Below are positions 6,496-13,780 of a stretch of DNA of 37,585 nt, one piece after another; position 1 is the stretch's first letter; the number at the start of each line of letters is the position of its first letter. Origin of the DNA: a virus; the IMG/VR virus record IMGVR_UViG_3300003690_000264, positions 1 to 37,585 of that record; one strand, 5' to 3'. Below the pieces are notes generated by a model that searched no databases, was not told where the DNA came from, and worked only from the letters and a program-made list of their open reading frames with translations. Both the position numbers and the translations under genes were made by a program.

Positions 6496-7001
6496 ATTAT
6501 TTTATCAAATACTTTCCGTAAGTTCCATCTCAGCGGGGCTTTCAGTCTATCCATCTTTATTCCGTGCTTCTCTATCCATTCCCACTTCACCGACTTACCT
6601 TTCCATTTCTTGCTATACCAATACTTTGCCTGTGCGGGTGTTATAGCCCACGCCTTCTTATTCCTAAACTCTTCTCTCCGTATTAGTATAAGCGATATAC
6701 CGCCCTTCTTTACTAACTCCTCTCCTGCTCTTATCTGGTGAGGAGCGATAGAACGCCCACTACCGTAATAAAGAGGGAAAGAAGTAAGACTACGAGAAGT
6801 TTTAGCCTCAAGCATAATGGGTCTTCCTTTGTATACGCTAAAGAAGTCGGCTGGTTGTTTCTCTGCAACAGCCATTTTAACGAATCTACTAACGTCATTT
6901 GTATCTTGTATCCTAAACCACCATATATGCTTGGATGATTTCAAGCTTCTCCTTATTTCACTTTCAAAGTTCTTTCCTGTATCTCCTTTTCTCTTTACCA
7001 T
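6492..7001 (-). CDS. RecU-like Holliday junction resolvase/nuclease (169 aa)
   Basis: Likely cleaves branched DNA during viral replication. The core reads PADFFSVYKGRPIMLEAKTS: D52, then E65-x-K67, the PD-(D/E)XK active site in the RecU arrangement, followed by SFPLYYGS and HQIRAGEELVKKGG as in that family. GGAG seven bases before the ATG at 7001 decides the start over the in-frame ATG at 7013, which contains the GGAG. It is preceded by a TATA box at about 7063-7071 and a perfect palindrome. RecU is better known in Firmicutes; archaeal viruses carry related nucleases. Confidence 0.8.
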   Translation of the reverse strand: MVKRKGDTGKNFESEIRRSLKSSKHIWWFRIQDTNDVSRFVKMAVAEKQPADFFSVYKGRPIMLEAKTSRSLTSFPLYYGSGRSIAPHQIRAGEELVKKGGISLILIRREEFRNKKAWAITPAQAKYWYSKKWKGKSVKWEWIEKHGIKMDRLKAPLRWNLRKVFDKII

Positions 7002-7020
7002 TAACAGCTCCATTGGGCCT

Positions 7021-7034
7021 GAGATATATATCTC
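7021..7034. promoter_or_regulatory. Perfect palindrome, possible operator
   Basis: GAGATATATATCTC is a perfect 14-base inverted repeat lying between the TATA box (minus, about 7063-7071) and the nuclease start at 7001, close to the expected transcription start. A dimeric repressor could bind here, for instance the AbrB-like protein, though no link is shown. Confidence 0.4.
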
Positions 7035-7054
7035 TTAGACTTAATATATCTATC

Positions 7055-7075
7055 TATAGGGAGATATATAAAGCT
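7055..7075 (-). promoter_or_regulatory. Archaeal promoter for the nuclease gene
   Basis: Minus strand reads GCAAGCTTTATATATCTCC. A start about 25 bases downstream falls near 7040, leaving a leader of roughly 40 bases that contains the palindrome and the GGAG. Confidence 0.55.
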
Positions 7076-7088
7076 TGCTGTATAGAGC

Positions 7089-7211
7089 TTAGAAAAGTAA
7101 ATCAAGTATCCCCAAGCTACCACATAGCTGACAATTATTAAAGTATAGTCGTGCCTCTGCTTCGGATATTTCCTTTCCGCAGTTAGCACAGGTAGGTCTT
7201 ACGCTAAACAT
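7089..7211 (-). CDS. Tiny zinc-ribbon protein (40 aa)
   Basis: MFSVRPTCANCGKEISEAEA, then NCQLCGSLGILDLLF: CxxC-x15-CxxC. It overlaps the end of the ligase gene by 13 bases with GGAGTGAG just before its ATG. An overlapping 62-codon frame in the same place has none of these features. Confidence 0.65.
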   Translation of the reverse strand: MFSVRPTCANCGKEISEAEARLYFNNCQLCGSLGILDLLF

Positions 7212-8047
7212 CTCACTCCTTCGGGTATCTGCTCATATGTGCAGTCTTCTGGGTCTTTATCATTACGCCAGCGTTTGAATTGAGGGTGTCTTATGGCTCC
7301 AGACGGATACCAATTATTACCCTTAGCAGTAAATACCTGCCCGACATACATCTCAGGCATCTCAGTGAATAGCTTTCGTTCTACTTCAGTTAAACCACCA
7401 ACAGTAACAGATACATCTTTATCTATGAGTGTGCCTAAAACACTACCTACCATACCTACATACTTAGTTCCTTCATCAGCATCCCTGAAACCTGTGCAGA
7501 TATAATCCATCTCTACGACAGCCTTCATTCTTGCCCAAGCGTTCTTATCATGGTATTTACTTGTGCTATCTTTAAAGACGAGTCCTTCATATCCATACTC
7601 TAAGATATATTCATCCCACAATCTTTTCCATTCGTGGGTTTCATATGTATCTAAACGGCGTAGGAAAGGTAGTTCTCCGACGAGGCGGTGGAACATCTCA
7701 GTAGCAAAGGTCAGTCTACTATCTAAAGTCATCTCCGTTAAGTCTATACCATTCATCTCAATACAATCAAAGATATAGAAGTTGCGGTTCTTACCCATCT
7801 TATGACCCCAATGTGAACCAAACATAAACTCACCAAGTAGGACAGCGTCAAGGGTTCTATCTTCTAAGACCCCATCATCTTTCATCTTACCTGTTCGTGA
7901 GTATATGGCCCATTGTCCATGCGATACTTTCATGCAACCAAATATACCATCCATCTTTAGCTGGACTATATCGTATTGCTCAGGGATGTCTTTATGTTCC
8001 GCCCATCTCAGCTCTCTAAACTTCGGCCTATCTATTGGTTCACTCAT
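7199..8047 (-). CDS. ATP-dependent DNA ligase (282 aa)
   Basis: Seals nicks during replication or repair. Motif I is K31-MDG, K31 being the adenylated lysine. Further motifs are YSRTGK (49-54), YIFDCIEMNG (91-100), EGLVFK (154-159) and KAVVEMDY (175-182). At 282 residues it is a minimal ligase: nucleotidyltransferase core plus OB domain, no N-terminal DNA-binding domain, as in other viral ligases. With the Pol X-like protein and nucleases in this arm it could form a gap-repair set. Start overlaps the 57-aa gene (ATGAGTGA). Confidence 0.93.
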   Translation of the reverse strand: MSEPIDRPKFRELRWAEHKDIPEQYDIVQLKMDGIFGCMKVSHGQWAIYSRTGKMKDDGVLEDRTLDAVLLGEFMFGSHWGHKMGKNRNFYIFDCIEMNGIDLTEMTLDSRLTFATEMFHRLVGELPFLRRLDTYETHEWKRLWDEYILEYGYEGLVFKDSTSKYHDKNAWARMKAVVEMDYICTGFRDADEGTKYVGMVGSVLGTLIDKDVSVTVGGLTEVERKLFTEMPEMYVGQVFTAKGNNWYPSGAIRHPQFKRWRNDKDPEDCTYEQIPEGVRCLA

Positions 8048-8213
8048 CCAAATATTCTCTCGTCATCATTATAGAATCTCTCAGTGATACATTCTCAGTA
8101 GTCGCCGCTACCTCTTCTTCCATATCTGTTACCATCTTCAATGCCTTCTTCTTAGGTAGGTATCTCAGTAGTATACCAATTATGGTCATACTCTCAGCCG
8201 TGCTTGTTACCAT
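8040..8213 (-). CDS. Hypothetical protein (57 aa)
   Basis: MVTSTAESMTIIGILLRYLP, then a basic KKKALKMV and an acidic C-terminal half. No family recognised. Its end overlaps the ligase start and its beginning lies inside the end of the 32-aa gene, so it belongs to the ligase operon. Confidence 0.6.
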   Translation of the reverse strand: MVTSTAESMTIIGILLRYLPKKKALKMVTDMEEEVAATTENVSLRDSIMMTREYLDE

Positions 8214-8292
8214 ATTTTCGTGGCCTTAGTATCATCTTCTTCTTGCTACGCCCAAAGCGTTTATCTATCTTTACTAATATTTCTCTTATCAT
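8194..8292 (-). CDS. Hypothetical basic peptide (32 aa)
   Basis: MIREILVKIDKRFGRSKKKM followed by more basic residues. Its ATG overlaps the upstream stop as ATGA, and it overlaps the next gene by 20 bases. Possibly nucleic-acid binding; evidence is only its position and charge. Confidence 0.45.
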   Translation of the reverse strand: MIREILVKIDKRFGRSKKKMILRPRKYGNKHG

Positions 8293-8423
8293 TCTTTCTC
8301 CGGTGGTTCCCACATGCCCATATCTATCGCCATCCGCAGCCAATTATCTTGGTCTTTAAGCGAACACTGATAGTATAGCAATACACATATCTCAGTGAAC
8401 ATTTCTTCCTTACTTATTTTCAT
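8289..8423 (-). CDS. Hypothetical protein (44 aa), first gene of ligase operon
   Basis: MKISKEEMFTEICVLLYYQC and onward; one helical domain, no family recognised. GGAG lies seven bases before the ATG and a promoter lies about 35 bases upstream, so this gene probably opens the transcript that includes the ligase. Confidence 0.6.
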   Translation of the reverse strand: MKISKEEMFTEICVLLYYQCSLKDQDNWLRMAIDMGMWEPPEKE

Positions 8424-8454
8424 TTTCTTTCTCCGTATTATCATAATATATCAT

Positions 8455-8475
8455 ATCTATTTAAGGTTTGTGGTG
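8455..8475 (-). promoter_or_regulatory. Archaeal promoter upstream of the ligase operon
   Basis: Minus strand reads CACAAACCTTAAATAGATA: an A-rich BRE-like segment plus CTTAAATA. Distance to the 8423 start gives a leader of roughly 10-15 bases containing GGAG. Confidence 0.55.
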
Positions 8476-8828
8476 AAGGAGGGATATAGAAGCCCAAAAC
8501 ACTATATAGTTGAGGGACTATGTATGCACAGGATTAGAATTAACCTACCTGCTTTGCATACGTCAACCTGACTATATGTATATTTTAGAAGATGGCTGGT
8601 GTGGTGTCCACACTTCCACTCAGTTGAGTCTATACGGACATACCAAGTCAGCGCTTATACTTCTACGCTATACTAATCTCAGCTGAGGGCAGTTTCACGC
8701 CCTTAGAGATAAGTGCGGCGGATTCTATACTCGCAAGCTTCACCACATTTAGTGGGATAGGAGCAATAAGGAGGTAAAATATGAGCCAACATAAAATTGT
8801 TCATTACTCCTATCCTTTCACCTGTGTC
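8476..8828. other. Non-coding region with several inverted repeats
   Basis: No convincing gene in about 350 bases. Four inverted repeats are visible: GTTGA/TCAAC (8509-8513/8563-8567) enclosing GTATGCACAGG/CCTG...TGCATAC (8522-8532/8548-8561); GTGTGG-TGT-CCACAC (8599-8613); CTCAGCTGAG (8678-8687); GGGC/GCCC (8687-8690/8699-8702). This is more structure than expected for a spacer in an otherwise gene-packed arm. It could encode a non-coding RNA or hold a replication or packaging site. Confidence 0.5.
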
Positions 8829-9074
8829 TTAACTATTTGGGCTAACTACTGTATGCTCTACCTCTTTGTCTTGCTTAAGCCTACCGTGTGCTATACTCAT
8901 AGCATCTTGTATTTGCTTTTCAGTCCTCGAACTACCACTACTTGTATATAAATGTAGTGCGTTCTCAGCTATCACTGTATTTAACTCTAACGCTGTATGG
9001 TATCGTTCTCCATACTTCTTGGCGCATAAAGCTTTTATCAGTTTGAGGCGTGGCCTCATTAGTTTCTCGTTCAT
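8829..9074 (-). CDS. Hypothetical basic helical protein (81 aa)
   Basis: MNEKLMRPRLKLIKALCAKK and onward; two or three helices and a polar tail. Start at 9074 is set by the ATGA overlap with the PD-(D/E)XK gene. No family recognised; a partner or DNA-binding subunit of that nuclease is conceivable. Confidence 0.6.
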   Translation of the reverse strand: MNEKLMRPRLKLIKALCAKKYGERYHTALELNTVIAENALHLYTSSGSSRTEKQIQDAMSIAHGRLKQDKEVEHTVVSPNS

Positions 9075-9598
9075 AACGTCATATCTCCTAATCTGTGTCC
9101 TGTGTGTATCTTTATACACTGCTGCTTACCTCTGTTATAGACTTCCATACTACCCATATAGAAGTCTACCTCATCTTTATCTCTCAATAACATTTTCTTA
9201 TCGTATGTGGTAGCATAATAACTCTTAGATTTGGAGGGACACCAATCATCTTTCTTTAAATACTTTCCAGCGATAAAGAAGGATGGCTTGTTATCTTTAT
9301 CTAACAGCCATGACAGAAATATAAAGTAGCCCTCTCTCTTAGAGAAGGTTCCACTGAACCAGCAATCTCCCGAAGTGGTCTTTATCTCAACGGGTTCTCC
9401 GTGTAAACGTATGTCTGGTTCACTGTCTATCTTAGGTGCAACTGCACCATCTATCTCGGAGGCCATAGCGTTCTCAAGAAGCCCGCTTATATCTTCCGAC
9501 TTTTGTTTCTTAGTCTTAAAGAGATGTTTCTTATCATAGAAATCGAACAAGTCCTTTGTATCTCTCGTTAATCGTTCTATCACTCCATCAGTTATCAT
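9071..9598 (-). CDS. PD-(D/E)XK endonuclease, restriction-enzyme-like (175 aa)
   Basis: Contains P61-D62 in SEPDIRLHGEP followed by E71-I-K73 in VEIKTTSGD, the canonical PD-(D/E)XK catalytic triad with typical 8-residue spacing, then an aromatic-rich core (YFIFLSWLL). Size fits a type II-like restriction enzyme or phage endonuclease. No methyltransferase is adjacent, so self-restriction would have to be avoided some other way; degradation of host DNA or a recombination role are alternatives. Confidence 0.75.
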   Translation of the reverse strand: MITDGVIERLTRDTKDLFDFYDKKHLFKTKKQKSEDISGLLENAMASEIDGAVAPKIDSEPDIRLHGEPVEIKTTSGDCWFSGTFSKREGYFIFLSWLLDKDNKPSFFIAGKYLKKDDWCPSKSKSYYATTYDKKMLLRDKDEVDFYMGSMEVYNRGKQQCIKIHTGHRLGDMTL

Positions 9599-9834
9599 AT
9601 GTCAAACTCCTCCTTCGATGTGAGGTCTACGGGTTCGGGTATAGGTTCACCTAAGTCCCACTCTTCCGTTATCTCTTCCACATTCCACCTATCTATCCCA
9701 TTCTCTTTCATATCTATCAAAAGTAGTTCTATTGCCTTTGGTAAACTTTCCATAGGGTCGTTGTAAGCTATGGATATAGGAAACTTAAAGTGTTTAAGTA
9801 TAAATCTCTTAGCTTTATGTTTCTTTCCCATCAT
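9595..9834 (-). CDS. Hypothetical protein (79 aa)
   Basis: Begins MMGKKHKAKRFILKHFKFPI and ends with an acidic stretch (EEITEEWDLGEPIPEPVD). Start at 9834 chosen because it overlaps the stop of the 30-aa membrane peptide as ATGA; an in-frame ATG at 9876 also exists. Its stop overlaps the nuclease ATG. Confidence 0.6.
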   Translation of the reverse strand: MMGKKHKAKRFILKHFKFPISIAYNDPMESLPKAIELLLIDMKENGIDRWNVEEITEEWDLGEPIPEPVDLTSKEEFDI

Positions 9835-9923
9835 ATACCTACCTTGTTCCAAAATCTCATCACCATAATCATCCATATAGCCATAAACAGAGCAAGTAAC
9901 ATATACCAGCGGCCTGAATCCAT
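9831..9923 (-). CDS. Single-span membrane peptide (30 aa)
   Basis: MDSGRWYMLLALFMAIWMIM and onward: a short polar N-terminus and one hydrophobic helix. Supported only by the ATGA overlap with the following gene, the hydrophobic profile and GGTGG upstream. Confidence 0.45.
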   Translation of the reverse strand: MDSGRWYMLLALFMAIWMIMVMRFWNKVGI

Positions 9924-9924
9924 A

Positions 9925-10014
9925 TCATCCACCTCTATACCACTCCAACTTCATTTGAACTCCTTTGTCCTTCTGCCCTCTATATCGTTCAGGATGTGCG
10001 TTAGGAACCTTCAT
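9925..10014 (-). CDS. Hypothetical peptide (29 aa)
   Basis: MKVPNAHPERYRGQKDKGVQ and onward; basic. Its ATG overlaps the VWA gene stop as ATGA and its end lies two bases before the next frame. Function unknown and translation uncertain. Confidence 0.4.
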   Translation of the reverse strand: MKVPNAHPERYRGQKDKGVQMKLEWYRGG

Positions 10015-11180
10015 ACCTTTATTACTCTCCTGATAATCTTTGATACCTTGTTAGCTATATTGTTAATGTCATCAATGTATATATGATTAGAGAACATACG
10101 TTCCTGATAGTGGCAACCACCGAACCCTACTTGGATGACTGACCATCCTTTAGCTTCACAACTCTTAACACACTTAGCTGTATGCTGTATACCTGCGGTT
10201 CCACCGTAGCCTATCGCTGCTGGTGAACCATCAGAGAACACTATCATAAGTTTGTTAGACATAGGGGCGTCGGTTTCTTCTCTTACTTTTGCGGCAGCGG
10301 CGAGTATAGCATTACCATCCCTATTCTCGCATTTTGCATGCATAGCTCCTACCGCATATGGTCTATCTTGCATCTTAGGACTGTGATATAGAGTCATATT
10401 CGTAGTGTTAGGCTCGCTATGCCACCTGTCACCATCAGCCGTATGTCCCATTACCCATAGGTTAAGCATACTGTTTTCCTGAAGTGCTTCTTTTATGGAT
10501 ATACAAGCCTTTCTTGCATTCTCTATACGTCCACCACCCATACTACCACTCTCATCAACCAAGAGGCATACATCTAAAGGCTTATCTTCCTTAGTGATGG
10601 TTGCTTTGAATATATCTAACCTATCCATAGGTATTCTATGTAGGTTGCGCTTGTCTATCCTTCCACGCTTTTGGTTTCGTATCGTTAAGACATCCCTATT
10701 ACCATATAACTGTATCTTACGCTTAAGTAGGTTGGTCTGAGGCTTCATCTTTTTAGAGTCTCTTTTATATATGTCATTATCACGTTCTTTAGGAACGGCC
10801 TTTTGCCAAGTTACCTTTGTTTGCCTTGCAGATAGACATTCACTCTTACCTAACTTAGTTTCAGTGTAGTCGCTATCTTCCAGCCTTTCTATCTCATCTA
10901 TTAAAGATTCACCAAGCATACGTTTATGCTCATCTCCATCCGGCGGGCTATACTCCGTAGCCCCACAGGTAGAACCAAAACTACGTCTATCCTTACTGCT
11001 GGGCAATAACTTTCCATAGGTAGACATCCTACCCATCTTTGTTAGTTCTTCTTTCTTAATCTTATCTTCTATCTTCTTCCAATCATCAGCACTCAGTTCA
11101 GTATCACCAAAAGTCTTACGCATTTCTTCCATACGTTCAGCTACTTTATCCATACTACCATCAGGCATATCTTTTGCCAT
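10011..11180 (-). CDS. VWA-domain protein, CobT-like (389 aa)
   Basis: The C-terminal half is a von Willebrand factor A domain with a complete MIDAS start, D209-E-S211-G-S213 in LLVDESGSM, and later IVFSDGSPAAI. The N-terminal 200 residues are charged and helical. In bacteria and archaea such proteins work with MoxR/CobS AAA+ ATPases as metal-dependent adaptors that remodel or insert metal into target proteins. Here the HEXXH protein is directly upstream and the MoxR-type ATPase three genes upstream, so a three-part system is likely. Confidence 0.88.
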   Translation of the reverse strand: MAKDMPDGSMDKVAERMEEMRKTFGDTELSADDWKKIEDKIKKEELTKMGRMSTYGKLLPSSKDRRSFGSTCGATEYSPPDGDEHKRMLGESLIDEIERLEDSDYTETKLGKSECLSARQTKVTWQKAVPKERDNDIYKRDSKKMKPQTNLLKRKIQLYGNRDVLTIRNQKRGRIDKRNLHRIPMDRLDIFKATITKEDKPLDVCLLVDESGSMGGGRIENARKACISIKEALQENSMLNLWVMGHTADGDRWHSEPNTTNMTLYHSPKMQDRPYAVGAMHAKCENRDGNAILAAAAKVREETDAPMSNKLMIVFSDGSPAAIGYGGTAGIQHTAKCVKSCEAKGWSVIQVGFGGCHYQERMFSNHIYIDDINNIANKVSKIIRRVIKV

Positions 11181-11859
11181 TCTTTTCAGCGACTTTCTTC
11201 ATATAGACAAATAGAGTTTCTACTGCTTTGATGACACTTTCTCTACTATCCAACGCTTTAGCTAATGCTCTTGCGAAGAATTGTATGTGCTTAGCGTGTC
11301 GTCTCTTCCTATTCTTATCAATCTTCTCTGGATATCTTATGAACGCAAGCATAGTATTCATTAAATCTATATATGGGTTCTGTTCAGACTTTTCAAGTAT
11401 ATCCTTCATCTGTTCATCGAAGTAGTGTTGTTTAGTCTTACTTATATATTGCACGAACCCAGCGCAATCCGTTGCTAACTGCTTTTCTATATACTCATCT
11501 TCAACCGAATTACCGATAGAGTGTAGCAGTTCACCTTCCCAATGGTCTAATGCTTCAGACATACGGTATTTCTTCTCCCATCTTATTAGTGGTTGAGTAT
11601 GAACGAGATGTAGCTTTTCATGTATAGCTAATCCTGATACTATATCTAACTTATCATCATTACTCTTAATCAGTGAACCATCTATAACTATCTGACCTGT
11701 TCCCATATTGGTATAGGCCGTTCTCGTAGAAGCAAAACTGAGGCTATGTGTTACTGTTGGGTCCACTACCTTACACAATGAGTCTAAATGTCTCTTGTGT
11801 CTAAGCATACGAGCCGCATTGTCATCGTGGAGGGTTTGTATTCCATATCCACCCCACAT
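11161..11859 (-). CDS. HEXXH putative metallopeptidase, partner of VWA protein (232 aa)
   Basis: Residues 80-84 are HEKLH in LAIHEKLHLVHT, a zincin-type zinc site; NSVEDEYIE about 35 residues later could give the third ligand. This arrangement resembles the metallopeptidase-like domain (DUF2201 type) often fused N-terminally to a VWA domain in cellular proteins; here the two are separate genes overlapping by 20 bases. Start is ATG 11859, overlapping the upstream TGA as TGATG (a TTG at 11862 is possible). Protease activity is not proven; it may be a binding domain. Confidence 0.75.
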   Translation of the reverse strand: MWGGYGIQTLHDDNAARMLRHKRHLDSLCKVVDPTVTHSLSFASTRTAYTNMGTGQIVIDGSLIKSNDDKLDIVSGLAIHEKLHLVHTQPLIRWEKKYRMSEALDHWEGELLHSIGNSVEDEYIEKQLATDCAGFVQYISKTKQHYFDEQMKDILEKSEQNPYIDLMNTMLAFIRYPEKIDKNRKRRHAKHIQFFARALAKALDSRESVIKAVETLFVYMKKVAEKNGKRYA

Positions 11860-12101
11860 CAAGTATAACTGCTTCCGGTCCTACCCCACACATCTCCGGT
11901 AGAAGTTACGCTCGGAGCATCAGATATAGCTGTTTTTGCTGTATCTCCGCTCCCCCACGCATCTGTTCCGAAGTCAAGTTGTTCTTCACATATAGGACAT
12001 TTACCATCCATATCTGCTTCGACGAACTTTTGACAGGAATAGCAATATTCTTCGCTATATTCCCCTGTCCATGTGTCTATGCTTGTATCTGTGTAATCCA
12101 T
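11859..12101 (-). CDS. Zinc-ribbon protein with Gly/Ser/Thr-rich tail (80 aa)
   Basis: YCYSCQKFVEADMDGKCPIC supplies CxxC-x11-CxxC (residues about 19-37); the remaining residues are low-complexity (SGDTAKTAISDAPSVTSTG). It sits inside the MoxR/VWA gene set and could be an adaptor or substrate for it. Confidence 0.7.
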   Translation of the reverse strand: MDYTDTSIDTWTGEYSEEYCYSCQKFVEADMDGKCPICEEQLDFGTDAWGSGDTAKTAISDAPSVTSTGDVWGRTGSSYT

Positions 12102-12460
12102 GCGTCTACTATCTCACTGTGGTCTACTATCTCTTCTGTCATCTTATACTCAAAACACTTAAGGCTTCTCTTTGCTGACCCTACTGTGCATTGATATATG
12201 AACCTATCATCTTCGCCTACCATACCTTCGAGTAGGTTCGGCGCTTCGTTAGGTGTTATAGTCTTGGGTGTGTCTTTATCTAACATACCATCTGTTATCA
12301 GCCTGCGCTTATATGCGCCAACATGCCTTCCTGTTATATCTGCTTCAGGATAGACAGTCTTTATCGCTTGCGCAGCATACTTAGGCATAAGTCCATGCTC
12401 AAGTAATACTTTTGCTAATGGATGCCAATACATATGCTTTCTTATCTTTGCTTTACGCAT
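12077..12460 (-). CDS. Hypothetical protein, possible winged-helix (127 aa)
   Basis: N-terminal residues 1-60 (HPLAKVLLEHGLMPKYAAQA, then GRHVGAYKRRLITDGML) look like a helix-turn-helix unit; the remainder is acidic. Lies between the MoxR-type ATPase and the zinc-ribbon gene, starting directly against the ATPase stop. A regulatory or adaptor role is inferred only from position. Confidence 0.6.
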   Translation of the reverse strand: MRKAKIRKHMYWHPLAKVLLEHGLMPKYAAQAIKTVYPEADITGRHVGAYKRRLITDGMLDKDTPKTITPNEAPNLLEGMVGEDDRFIYQCTVGSAKRSLKCFEYKMTEEIVDHSEIVDAWITQIQA

Positions 12461-13780
12461 TTAATCACCCATAGATTGAATTGTCTGTATAACTCTAACA
12501 CGCTCAGTGTCATCTCCACCCTGAACCGGATAGAAAGGCAAGCACGTATGCTTCAATGCGTCTATAAGAGACATACCATCAACAAGGAACTCAGCCGTAG
12601 TTAGACACATACGAGTCGAAACTGCTACGTTTAACTCTTCGGCCTTATATAGACCTCGTATCTTTTGAGCGAACTCAGTTATACGCCTTGCGTCATCTTC
12701 ATCTATCTGTGGAACACGGATTTGAACTAATGATTGTTCTTTCTTCTGTGGTAGATACTCTAATTCATATAGACCACCACAAAACCTATCTTTCCACGCT
12801 CTATCTAAATCATGCGCACAACCAAGATACTCCCTACCTATGTTAGCAGTAGCATAGAAGAATGCGTTATCATCCAACGTTACTACGTCTGCGCCATCAC
12901 TTTCGTCTAACGCTAAGGTCTTTTGACCATCCAACACAGGCATAAGGATATTGGCTAAGTCGCCTGTCCTATCCCTCGTTATTTCGTCAAGCATAATGAA
13001 AGCTCCACTGTTATCAGTGATAGCCCCAACGAAGCGAGATGGCTTAAACCATGTTCCATCTTCCTTGTTGAACTTCGTATCACCCAACAATTTAGCTGAA
13101 GGGTTCATTGTATCACCAAAGTTAAACGAATAGAACGGTTTGTTAGTTATCTCTGCGAGAATTTTCCCTAAAGATGACTTACCACAGCCGGATGGCCCCG
13201 TTACGAGTATGTTCTTACCTCTAAATATGTTTCGCAACATAGTATAGAAGGTCATATCATCCGCAAACTTAAACTCTTCAGGCACAGCTACGCTCGCCTT
13301 TATCTTTCCAATCACGCTATCGTCTATCGTAGGCTCTATGTCCTCTTCTACCTCTTCATCGGGGGTATCTCCCTCTTCTCCGAAGAGAGCGCCTAAGCCC
13401 TCTACTTCTTCACTCGGGCGGATTATATCCCCCTCTTCATCGAGTTTATACTCGTGGTCTGTTTCGCTCATATCTTTGCTCATTTCCGCCCTTTTGGGCG
13501 CTGTAATCTCAGTGTCGGAGAGGTATTTAAGCATTTCGGTGTATGCTATATCTAAGTCCTCTACGTGTGTATATAGATACTCAGATGGCTCAAGCATATC
13601 CCAGCCATCTCTTTCTCTTACCTCTTCAGTCTTTAACCATTTACGTTTATATGCTTGGTATACCTCATCATAGGTATATGGCTTCTCTTCTGTTAATTCC
13701 CTTCCGTGGTCGAACTTTCTATCTGCTTCAGTTCTCACTTTAAACTCAGCTTTATATGCTTCACTCAAAAATCCACTCAC
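12461..13780 (-). CDS. MoxR/CobS-type AAA+ ATPase (439 aa)
   Basis: Residues 195-202 are GPSGCGKS (Walker A) and 261-267 FIMLDEI (Walker B), followed by FFYATANIG (sensor 1) and DRAWKDRF (arginine finger region), as in CobS and MoxR. The first 165 residues are a poorly conserved acidic region (SEEVEGLGALFGEEGD). GTG start, overlapping the Pol X-like stop as GTGA. Together with VWA and HEXXH proteins it should form an ATP-driven remodelling or metal-insertion machine. CobS/CobT-like genes occur in marine phages with unknown targets. Confidence 0.9.
   Translation of the reverse strand: MSGFLSEAYKAEFKVRTEADRKFDHGRELTEEKPYTYDEVYQAYKRKWLKTEEVRERDGWDMLEPSEYLYTHVEDLDIAYTEMLKYLSDTEITAPKRAEMSKDMSETDHEYKLDEEGDIIRPSEEVEGLGALFGEEGDTPDEEVEEDIEPTIDDSVIGKIKASVAVPEEFKFADDMTFYTMLRNIFRGKNILVTGPSGCGKSSLGKILAEITNKPFYSFNFGDTMNPSAKLLGDTKFNKEDGTWFKPSRFVGAITDNSGAFIMLDEITRDRTGDLANILMPVLDGQKTLALDESDGADVVTLDDNAFFYATANIGREYLGCAHDLDRAWKDRFCGGLYELEYLPQKKEQSLVQIRVPQIDEDDARRITEFAQKIRGLYKAEELNVAVSTRMCLTTAEFLVDGMSLIDALKHTCLPFYPVQGGDDTERVRVIQTIQSMGD

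Noticed and set aside
7001-7189. Minus-strand 62-codon frame
   Set aside because: It covers the nuclease promoter and palindrome, and the same region encodes a credible zinc-ribbon protein in another frame.
8781-8951. Plus-strand 56-codon frame with GGAGG seven bases before its ATG
   Set aside because: Most of it runs antisense through the coupled 81-aa minus gene (8829-9074), and its protein is a low-quality mix of hydrophobic and Tyr/Thr residues. Kept only as a possibility.
13505-13530. TTAAATA promoter-like word inside the MoxR-type gene
   Set aside because: It lies deep inside the gene with no start codon at a suitable distance.
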